A stretch of 64,000 nt of DNA from CAZGLR01 sp964526635. Lineage in GTDB: Bacteria > Zixibacteria > MSB-5A5 > GN15 > JAAZOE01. The notes under the pieces were generated by a model. The model was not told the origin of the DNA, searched no databases, and saw only the letters and a program-made list of their open reading frames with translations. Made by a program: the position numbers and the translations under genes. Shown piece after piece: positions 35,353 to 42,060 of the stretch (positions within the stretch are counted from its first letter, which is position 1; every line of letters begins with the position of its first letter). Where the stretch lies: NCBI GenBank assembly GCA_964526635.1, contig CAZGLR010000002.1, positions 11,096-75,095 on the forward strand, in the 5' to 3' direction.

Positions 35353-37472
35353 CAGACAAGAGCCATAATCTTGAATTGAATGAGATCATTCCCGCCGATA
35401 CCAAAGAACGTATTCTGGTTATCGATGATGAAGAACGGATCGGTGATTCCCTGTCATCTCTACTAACTGGATCCGGTTATGAAGTAGCGATTTTCCGCAA
35501 CAGCGCCGAAGCGGCCGACGAAATCCGCCGGGGGTATTTCGATCTCATCCTTTCCGATATCAAAATGCCCGATCTGTCCGGGATCGATCTGCTCAAACTG
35601 GCCCGGGAAGTCGATCCCCAGGCGCTGGTGGTGCTGATGACCGGCTATGGCTCCCTGGAATCCGCACTGGAAGCCATCGGGTTGGGGGCATATGACTATC
35701 TGCTCAAACCGGTTGAATTTCCCCAACTGGAGCTGGTTATCAGGCGCGGACTGGAAAAGCGCCGGCTGGGTCGCGCCAAATCCTATCTGCTGAACGAGTT
35801 GAAGCAGAAGAACGAAGCCCTCGAAGCCCGCCTGCGCGAAATCAATGCCCTCTATGAAGCCGGAAAAACTGTCAGCTCAACCCTCCAGCTCAATCGTCTG
35901 CTCGACAGTATCATTGGCCTGGCCACCGAAGTGCTCGAAGCCAAGATAGGCTCGGTCATGCTTCTCGACGACAATCGGGAATTTCTCTCTATTGCGGCCG
36001 CCCGCGGTCTTGATGCTCATATTATCAAATCAACTCAATTGCCGCTGGGATCCTCCATCGCCGGACATGTCGCCGAATCAGGCGAGCCGCTCTTTATCAG
36101 CAATGTCGAAGCAGACCATCGATTCCAGCGTGATAATCGCCAGGAAAGATATGGCCCCGCATCACTGCTGTCAGTGCCGCTGATAATCTCTAATCGTACG
36201 ATCGGTGTCATCAACATTGCCCATAAACAATCAGGCGGCGATTTCTCCGAACACGATCTCAAGGTGCTGCAGACCTTCGCCAATCAGGCCGCGGTAGCTA
36301 TTGATCACGCCGCCACCTTCAAGCAATTGAAACGGCGCGTCTCCGAACTGTCGGCCATTCAGGATATCGCTGATGCCATGTCGCGGGCAGTTACCGTGCA
36401 AAACCTCCAGGAGATTATCTACTGGGGCATTCGAAATCTCATGCCCGCGGACCTGGCTTTGTGGTTTCGCTGGTCGCCCATCGGGAACACACTGAATTTT
36501 GTCGGTGGCGCCGGGACCTCAGCGATACATCTGGAAATGACAATTACTGCCGATGGTGACCTTCTGGCCGATCCGATCAAAGCCCGCGATTTCATCATGA
36601 CTAATCTGCCGACCGAGCTCGATCCGCCGATTCCCCATGAATCGTTTTTCGCCTTTCCCATCTTTGGCTCCACCGGTCTTGACTATGTTTTCTGTCTGGC
36701 GTCATCCCTGCCCGATTGTTTTTCCGATGATGATATCAAGATCGCCGGATTAATCGCGTCGCAGGCGGCCACGATGTACGAACGGGAAAAAGCGATTCTC
36801 AATGCCACCCGCCTGCTGACAATGGGCAATATGATCTCAGAAATCTCCCATGATATGCGCAAACCCCTGACCAATATCCGGGGTTCACTCCAGATCATGC
36901 GCGACCGCTGGCCGGAAATCGCCGAAAATTCTGAATTATTCATTATGGCCGAAGAAGAGGTCCATCGCCTCAACGAACTCGTCCGCGAACTGGTTGACTT
37001 CTCCAATCCCAACAAATATGAAACCGAGCGCACCGATATCGCCGCTGTCCTCAAACGGGCCGCGCACCTGGTCAAACCGGATCTGGAAAAACACAATATA
37101 GCATGCGTGGAACAATTCGCCGAAGATACCGGTGAAGTCTTCGTCAATAAAAACCAGATCATGGAAATATTTTTGAATTTGATTATGAACGCTATTGATG
37201 CCATAGGCAATGACGGCACCATCACTTTGAGGACTTCTCGTGAAACGAAAGACCGCCGCGCCATGGTCCGAATCGAAATCGAAGATACCGGCTGCGGGAT
37301 CAGTGACGCTGACAAGGGTGCTATTTTCGATCGCTACTTTACAACCAAGGAAACCGGTACCGGGCTGGGCCTGGCTGTCGTGGAACGGATTATTTCAGCT
37401 CACAATGGCCGTATCGAGGTCAAAAGCGAAGTCGGCAAGGGTACTACCTTCATTCTGCATTTTCCCGCATAA
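35349..37472 (+). CDS. REC-GAF-(GAF-like)-histidine kinase
   Basis: A 707-residue protein that receives and sends phosphoryl groups. Receiver domain about 20-135 with Asp70 (LILSDIKMPD) and Lys120 (LLKPVE); coiled coil about 140-175; GAF domain about 180-320; a second, weaker GAF-like region about 335-475; HisKA with His501 (SEISHDMRKPLTNI) and an ATPase domain with NLIMNAIDA, DTGCGI and GTGLGLAVVERI. No transmembrane segment. Start is GTG with GGGAGAAAG ahead, overlapping the previous gene by four bases. An N-terminal receiver on a kinase fits an intermediate in a relay from the kinase before it to the activator after it. Confidence 0.85.
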   Translation: MTDKSHNLELNEIIPADTKERILVIDDEERIGDSLSSLLTGSGYEVAIFRNSAEAADEIRRGYFDLILSDIKMPDLSGIDLLKLAREVDPQALVVLMTGYGSLESALEAIGLGAYDYLLKPVEFPQLELVIRRGLEKRRLGRAKSYLLNELKQKNEALEARLREINALYEAGKTVSSTLQLNRLLDSIIGLATEVLEAKIGSVMLLDDNREFLSIAAARGLDAHIIKSTQLPLGSSIAGHVAESGEPLFISNVEADHRFQRDNRQERYGPASLLSVPLIISNRTIGVINIAHKQSGGDFSEHDLKVLQTFANQAAVAIDHAATFKQLKRRVSELSAIQDIADAMSRAVTVQNLQEIIYWGIRNLMPADLALWFRWSPIGNTLNFVGGAGTSAIHLEMTITADGDLLADPIKARDFIMTNLPTELDPPIPHESFFAFPIFGSTGLDYVFCLASSLPDCFSDDDIKIAGLIASQAATMYEREKAILNATRLLTMGNMISEISHDMRKPLTNIRGSLQIMRDRWPEIAENSELFIMAEEEVHRLNELVRELVDFSNPNKYETERTDIAAVLKRAAHLVKPDLEKHNIACVEQFAEDTGEVFVNKNQIMEIFLNLIMNAIDAIGNDGTITLRTSRETKDRRAMVRIEIEDTGCGISDADKGAIFDRYFTTKETGTGLGLAVVERIISAHNGRIEVKSEVGKGTTFILHFPA

Positions 37473-37526
37473 ATAATTCAACCTGCAAAAATTTGCAAAA
37501 AAGTGGTAATTCTTTACTCGAACGGC

Positions 37527-37555
37527 TTGATTTTTAGCAAAAATTGACGATTAAT
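37527..37555 (+). promoter_or_regulatory. Possible promoter for the sigma-54 activator gene
   Basis: TTGATT (37527-37532), 17 bases, ATTAAT (37550-37555) in an AT-rich 103-base gap. A palindrome GCAAA-AA-TTTGC lies upstream at 37485-37496 and could be an operator. If used, transcription starts close to 37562, which favours the ATG at 37576 over the upstream TTG. Confidence 0.3.
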
Positions 37556-37575
37556 TGACAAAAGAAGACGAGTTT

Positions 37576-39012
37576 ATGGCTAAAGACCGCACAAAAGTAC
37601 TTGTTATCGACGATGACCCCAAAGTCGGCTGGATCCTCAACGAGGGACTTGCCGCCAGCTTTGATTTCGTCACCGCCCGCAATGGCGCCGAGGGTTTGCA
37701 GATGGTTACCACCGAGCGCCCTGATCTGATTCTCCTCGATATTAAAATGCCCGAAATGTCAGGGCTCGAAGTGCTCAAACGGTTGAAAAAAATGGAGGGG
37801 CGACCGGAAGTCATCATGCTTTCCGGCCATGAAGAAACCAGCTATGTTGTTGATTCTATTAAAAACGGCGCGGCTGAATTCATCAAGAAACCATTCGACG
37901 TAAAAGAAGTCGAAATTCACATCAATAATATTCTCGAAAAGAACCGTCTTCGCCAGGAAGTCACCAATCTTAAGACCGAGCTGCGGGCCAAGGCTCAGTA
38001 TGAATCATTTATTGGCGATTCCCCGAAAATTGTTCAGGTGAAAAACCTGATCGAACAGGTAGCTGATTCGGAACTGACGGTGTTGATTCGTGGTGAATCC
38101 GGAACCGGTAAGGAAATTATTGCCCGCATGATCCATAACGTCTCCAGTCGCAGCGAAGAATCGTTCACCAAGGTCAACTGCGCCGCCATTCCTCGCGATT
38201 TGCTCGAAGCCGAGTTATTCGGATACGAAAAGGGCGCCTTTACCGGTGCGCATAAAACCAAGCCGGGCCGCTTCGAGGTTGCCAATAAGGGCACGATGTT
38301 CCTCGATGAAATCGGCGATATGCCGCACGATCTGCAATCGAAACTCCTCCAGGTTTTGGAGCAGCAGGAATTCGTGCGCGTCGGTGGGATCAATACTATT
38401 CATGTCGATGTCAGAATCATCTGCGCCACCAACCGTAATCTGGAAGAGGCCATAAAGGACAGCAGCTTCCGCGATGATCTCTTTTATCGCCTGAACGAAA
38501 TTACGGTCTTCCTGCCTCCGCTGCGGGATCGCCGCGATGATATTCCGCTTTTGACTGATCATTTCGTTGACAAATACAGCAAATTGTATAAAAAAGAACC
38601 GATCGTTTTAAGCGGCGAGACTATGTTTATGCTTTCCAGTGCGCCATGGCCGGGCAATGTTCGCCAGTTGGAAAACCTGATGAAACAAGCGGTTGTGCGT
38701 GGCGATGAATCGATTTTGCCGGAATTGCTGACCGCCCAGACAGCGGTGACCGACAAAAACGGCACGCACTCGGCCTCAGCACCGTCCAGTTCACCTGTGA
38801 TAGGCGCCCCCGAACCATTTGAAAATGATGACGACTCCTTATCACTCAAAAAACGCGTGGCCACCGCAGTTGCCCGTGAGGAAAAACGGCTTATCTCAAG
38901 AGTCCTGACCAAAACCAACTGGAATCGCCGCAAGGCTGCCGAGATTCTCGAAATAAGCTATCGTTCGCTGCTTTACAAGATCAAAGAATACAGTCTGAAT
39001 GAAATGAAGTGA
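37576..39012 (+). CDS. Sigma-54-dependent response regulator (NtrC family)
   Basis: A 478-residue transcription activator. Receiver domain about 5-120 with Asp55 (LILLDIKMPE) and Lys105; AAA+ domain about 145-380 with Walker A GESGTGKE (173-180), the sigma-54 contact loop GAFTGA (220-225) and Walker B MFLDEIGD (241-248); Fis-type helix-turn-helix at the C-terminus (WNRRKAAEILEISYRSLLYKIKEY). All residues needed for ATP use and sigma-54 contact are present. It ends the signalling row and lies 2 kb before a sigma-54-type promoter in front of the PEP-CTERM gene, a possible target. A TTG at 37555 is an alternative start. Confidence 0.92.
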   Translation: MAKDRTKVLVIDDDPKVGWILNEGLAASFDFVTARNGAEGLQMVTTERPDLILLDIKMPEMSGLEVLKRLKKMEGRPEVIMLSGHEETSYVVDSIKNGAAEFIKKPFDVKEVEIHINNILEKNRLRQEVTNLKTELRAKAQYESFIGDSPKIVQVKNLIEQVADSELTVLIRGESGTGKEIIARMIHNVSSRSEESFTKVNCAAIPRDLLEAELFGYEKGAFTGAHKTKPGRFEVANKGTMFLDEIGDMPHDLQSKLLQVLEQQEFVRVGGINTIHVDVRIICATNRNLEEAIKDSSFRDDLFYRLNEITVFLPPLRDRRDDIPLLTDHFVDKYSKLYKKEPIVLSGETMFMLSSAPWPGNVRQLENLMKQAVVRGDESILPELLTAQTAVTDKNGTHSASAPSSSPVIGAPEPFENDDDSLSLKKRVATAVAREEKRLISRVLTKTNWNRRKAAEILEISYRSLLYKIKEYSLNEMK

Positions 39013-39351
39013 TCGTTCAATAACTGGACATTTTAGGCGGTGATTGTCGTTTCTTCTTGATATTTAATATAAGCGCAACAATTCTATAATTAAAAAAACT
39101 TTACCACCGCCCAGGTTCGAAACGCGCCCTTCCGGTTTCTGTAACTTACAAAAAAATAACGATATAGACACCCTCCGCTAATATCCCCGCAAATGGATTG
39201 ACTGGTCTCGTAGCACCGATTTGTCGAAAAATCTTTCCCATGCAGATGATCGGTATAAAAATTGCTTATATCCAGATGTCCTCTTATTGAGAAAACGCTC
39301 ATGTGGGCGCGGTGACCTATGTTGACCAACAGCTTCAAGAGGAAAGAGGGT
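39013..39351. other. Gene-free AT-rich spacer
   Basis: 339 bases between the activator gene and the degenerate GGDEF gene. I see no coding sequence. A TATAAT lies at 39085-39090 without a convincing -35 at normal spacing. GGCGGTG near 39035 and CACCGCC near 39102 form a distant inverted pair. No RNA gene was recognised. Confidence 0.5.
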
Positions 39352-39795
39352 ATGGACGCCAACACGATTAAGTCGTTTCGAGATATTGCCCTGCTTGAGC
39401 TCAAACGAGCTGAACGATATCGCAATTTTCTTTCGATCTTGATCCTGAATTTTTCGGAATTTCTCGCAACAGCCGGCAGGCGGCGGATTTCATCGCCGGA
39501 AGATGCCGAACAATTTATCGCCGAGGTCAGGGAACGGGTTCGGCGGGCCGCGCGGGAAACCGATATGGTCGGTGTTGTTAATGATTCACGATTGGTAATG
39601 CTCTTGCCGGAAACCGATCGCGACAACGCCCAGACTGCGGGTGAACGGTTTCAGGATTTGATCAGCGAATTTTTGGGTGAATATCTGCAATCGGAATTTG
39701 ATTTTGAAGTGCCGGTCGAGGTGGTATCATTTCCTGATACCACGGGGGATGTGACGCTGAAATCCCGCGTCAACAGCCTGTTTACCGAAAATTGA
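39352..39795 (+). CDS. Degenerate GGDEF-fold protein
   Basis: About 147 residues that follow the plan of a diguanylate cyclase (GGDEF) domain: an FRDIALLELKRAERYRNFLSILIL start, an RRAARETDMVGVV segment and VMLLPETDRDNAQTAGERF after the signature. At the place of GGDEF the sequence reads NDSRL, and the usual metal-binding Asp near the N-terminus is replaced (LNFSEF instead of DID-type text). It therefore cannot be an active cyclase and may be a sensor or partner protein. The ATG at 39352 is chosen for the AGGAAAGAGGG site ahead; an ATG at 39319 is possible. Confidence 0.65.
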   Translation: MDANTIKSFRDIALLELKRAERYRNFLSILILNFSEFLATAGRRRISSPEDAEQFIAEVRERVRRAARETDMVGVVNDSRLVMLLPETDRDNAQTAGERFQDLISEFLGEYLQSEFDFEVPVEVVSFPDTTGDVTLKSRVNSLFTEN

Positions 39796-39902
39796 TCGTA
39801 TAAAGCGCTCTGGGATTCAATCCGGTCAGGGTGGTTTCGGCCGATGCGTTTTGCACTGGCGCTTACTTATATTTTATCTATATTTATGCCACGGTAAAAA
39901 AT

Positions 39903-40529
39903 ATGAATCATTCTGACAAAAACGATATCCAAATATCTGAAAAGGAACTGGTGCAGAAAGCCCAGGCCGGCGATTTCACGGCGTTCAATCAATTGATTGA
40001 ACAGTATCGCCAGAAGATTTATCGGCTGGCGCTGAAGATGGCCAAAAACGAACAGGACGCCGAAGATATTTTTCAGGATACGTTTCTCAAAGCAATCGAC
40101 AAAATCGGCCAATTCCGCGCCGAATCATCTTTTGGAACCTGGCTCTATGCCATCGCCGTCAACGTCGCCCGGGCCCGCTACGGCCGGTCATTTGAAAAGG
40201 ACCTGCTGCCGCTGGAAGAGTATTTGCCGGTCAAACCGGGCGAATCCGAGGCCCGGCCGGGGACTTTGTATGACTGGGATGATCCGCTGTCGAAGATGAC
40301 CGCCGGCGAAGTCCAGCAGAAGTTATCGAAGGCGATTACCGAACTGCCTTTGAAATACCGGGTGGCGTTTTTGCTCCGGTATATCGAGGAGATGTCGGTG
40401 CAGGAAGTGGCGCAGGCGATGAACCTCACTGTCGCCGCCGCCAAATCACGGATCCTGCGAGCCCGCCTGGCCCTGCGCCAGAGTCTGAATGATTACTTTA
40501 CCGGGGAGGCCAAGCATGTCGGATTGTAA
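39903..40529 (+). CDS. ECF RNA polymerase sigma factor
   Basis: A 208-residue sigma factor with region 2 (about 20-85, KNEQDAEDIFQDTFLKAI and FGTWLYAIAVNVAR) and region 4 (about 140-195, LPLKYRVAFLLRYIEEMSVQEVAQAMNLTVAAAKSRILRAR). The linker is of ordinary ECF length. The ATG at 39903 gives a normal N-terminus; the longer reading adds a hydrophobic, non-homologous stretch. It overlaps the small anti-sigma gene by 14 bases. The regulon is unknown. Confidence 0.92.
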   Translation: MNHSDKNDIQISEKELVQKAQAGDFTAFNQLIEQYRQKIYRLALKMAKNEQDAEDIFQDTFLKAIDKIGQFRAESSFGTWLYAIAVNVARARYGRSFEKDLLPLEEYLPVKPGESEARPGTLYDWDDPLSKMTAGEVQQKLSKAITELPLKYRVAFLLRYIEEMSVQEVAQAMNLTVAAAKSRILRARLALRQSLNDYFTGEAKHVGL

Positions 40530-40770
40530 TGAAATTATAAAATACTTATCGGACTATATCGATGGCACCCTTGATCCGGAATTGTGCCGTGAACTCGAAG
40601 AACAGCTCGGCGGGTGCGATAATTGCCGCCTGATGGTCGATCATCTGGAAAAGACAGTAAAAATTTGCCGCGATGGTGTCTGCGCCGAACTGCCTCAGGA
40701 TCTGCAGAAAAAACTCAATTCCAAACTTGAAGCAAAATGGAAAGAAAAGTTCGGCGCCGGATCCTCCTGA
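40516..40770 (+). CDS. Anti-sigma factor, zf-HC2-like
   Basis: An 84-residue protein opening MSDCNEIIKYLSDYIDGTLD, the standard zinc-finger anti-sigma start. Cys4, Cys34 and Cys37 match the motif C-x(~25)-H-x3-C-x2-C, but the histidine position is Gln30. A GGGGAGG ribosome site lies at 40503-40509 inside the sigma gene. No transmembrane helix is present, so it would be a soluble inhibitor of the adjacent sigma factor. The missing histidine may change zinc or redox response. Confidence 0.85.
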   Translation: MSDCNEIIKYLSDYIDGTLDPELCRELEEQLGGCDNCRLMVDHLEKTVKICRDGVCAELPQDLQKKLNSKLEAKWKEKFGAGSS

Positions 40771-41048
40771 TAAGCCAATATTCTCTATTTGTCGGTGCTT
40801 TGAACAAAGTACGGTTATCTAAAATGTTTAACGATAATTGATTACGCGATATGGTCGATTGTCCTTCCAAACCTGTCCATCTATTGGACACTTTGGGATG
40901 ATTCCATTTTTTAATCTTCGTGGTCGCGATTGCCCTTCTGTTCCCCATAAAACTACAGCGATTTGTGTTAATTACTTGACTGACAATATGTTAACTACGC
41001 CTGTTCGGTTTTTGGCGCAGCCCCGGAGTATTTTTTTCGGCCGGAAAA

Positions 41049-41090
41049 GTTGTCGGCGACTCGTACAGTGGGGCGACCCCACATGACAAC
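41049..41090 (+). promoter_or_regulatory. Nested palindrome, candidate activator site
   Basis: Inner perfect palindrome GTGGGG-CGA-CCCCAC (41068-41082) inside an outer pair GTTGTC (41049-41054) and GACAAC (41085-41090). Its centre lies about 90 bases before the transcript start predicted from the sigma-54 promoter, the usual distance for an enhancer-binding activator. As RNA it could also be a hairpin followed by ATATTTTTT, so a terminator reading is possible. Confidence 0.45.
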
Positions 41091-41140
41091 ATATTTTTTA
41101 AGTCGTTGTCAATCAATCGCTAAATAAATAATTTCGGTTT

Positions 41141-41156
41141 TGGAATGACCTTTGCT
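41141..41156 (+). promoter_or_regulatory. Sigma-54-type (-24/-12) promoter for the PEP-CTERM gene
   Basis: TGGAATG-ACCT-TTGCT: the invariant GG (41142-41143) and GC (41154-41155) are exactly ten bases apart. It matches TGGCACG-N4-TTGCW except for two bases in the first box. The transcript would start near 41167, leaving room for the AAAGGAG site and the ATG at 41202. A sigma-54 activator gene lies 2 kb upstream. Confidence 0.65.
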
Positions 41157-41201
41157 GTTAGATAAGCCAGAGAAATGAAAACACTAAAAGGAGTTACGAT
41201 A

Positions 41202-41864
41202 ATGCGTAAGAATCTACTTATCACTCTGCTTGCACTGGTCTTCTGCGGATCAGTCTTTGCCGTCCCGACTCTTTATGTCGATGGCGACGCTCAGACTGAT
41301 ATTCGCGATGGTGCCGGAAATGTAGCGCTTTCGTTTGCCGGTCCGACCCAGACCTGGACGCTGCTGGCCGAATTTGCCGGTTGGGCGGCCGATAACAATT
41401 TCGGTTACTATACCGATTTTGCTGATCCGGCTGGCGAACCGCCGACCATCATCTTCCCCGGCTCCGACAGCCCGGTCATCAACAAGACGACCACCATCGC
41501 TGCCGGTACCGATATTGGTCTGTACATGAAGTCAGAGGCTATTTCGCCGAATCCGACCCTGTACTCCCATTTCGCGTTCAACGAGAATACACCCGACGAT
41601 ACTTATCAGTATTTTTATGTGTATGACGTCAGCATGTATCGCGGTATGGGCAAAACCTATTTCTTCGATACTGAAAACGAAGATTACTCCACGACCCAGG
41701 ATTTCGACTATCTGATTTATATCGACGATAGTGGTGCCGCTCTTCCTGAATTCGATCACAACGATATGATTATCGGCGTGACCGCTGTTCCGGAACCGAC
41801 CACGATGCTCCTGTTCGGTCTGGGTATGCTGGGCGTTGGCGTGAGCCGTCGCCTCCGCAAGTAA
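41202..41864 (+). CDS. PEP-CTERM sorting-domain protein
   Basis: A 220-residue exported protein. The signal peptide ends around residue 20 (CGSVFAVP). The C-terminus carries the whole sorting signal: VPEP, a hydrophobic helix (TTMLLFGLGMLGVGV) and a basic end (SRRLRK), which exosortase/EpsH would process. The middle (about 25-190) is unrecognised, acidic and rich in aromatic residues. The ATG at 41202 has an AAAGGAG site; an upstream ATG at 41175 would precede that site. PEP-CTERM genes often accompany exopolysaccharide genes. No exosortase is in the window. Confidence 0.9.
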   Translation: MRKNLLITLLALVFCGSVFAVPTLYVDGDAQTDIRDGAGNVALSFAGPTQTWTLLAEFAGWAADNNFGYYTDFADPAGEPPTIIFPGSDSPVINKTTTIAAGTDIGLYMKSEAISPNPTLYSHFAFNENTPDDTYQYFYVYDVSMYRGMGKTYFFDTENEDYSTTQDFDYLIYIDDSGAALPEFDHNDMIIGVTAVPEPTTMLLFGLGMLGVGVSRRLRK

Positions 41865-41892
41865 CACCGGTTCAATCAGACGTATCGATTTG

Positions 41893-41925
41893 AAACGCCA
41901 CCTTCTACAGGTGGCGTTTTTTTTG
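41893..41925 (+). terminator. Intrinsic terminator after the PEP-CTERM gene
   Basis: Perfect 11-base stem AAACGCCACCT / AGGTGGCGTTT (41893-41903, 41909-41919), 5-base loop, followed by an unbroken T-run. Confidence 0.92.
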
Positions 41926-42060
41926 TCATAACCTGTTTTTACCCATCCATTTTACGGAATTATGCATAAACCCCAAATCCCCATCTTCGATTTTTTTGAA
42001 TCGTTTTCGCGACCGGGCCATCTAAAAGGACAATTGCAGGAATTGATCAAAACCGAAAGG

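Larger units (their letters stand above)
40771..41201. other. 431-base regulatory spacer before the PEP-CTERM gene
   Basis: No coding sequence is evident. Near its right end it holds a nested inverted repeat (41049-41090) and a sigma-54-type promoter (41141-41156), listed separately. The imperfect direct pair TGTTAATTAC / TGTTAACTAC occurs around 40966-40998. The left 190 bases show nothing clear. Confidence 0.6.

Noticed and set aside
39085..39130. tRNA suggested by a GGTTCGAA string at 39114
   Set aside because: Flanking bases do not form a T-stem, and no acceptor or anticodon arm can be folded around it.
41020..41090. Riboswitch in the PEP-CTERM leader
   Set aside because: The palindromes lie upstream of the predicted sigma-54 transcript start, so they would not be in the mRNA, and they match no riboswitch core I know.
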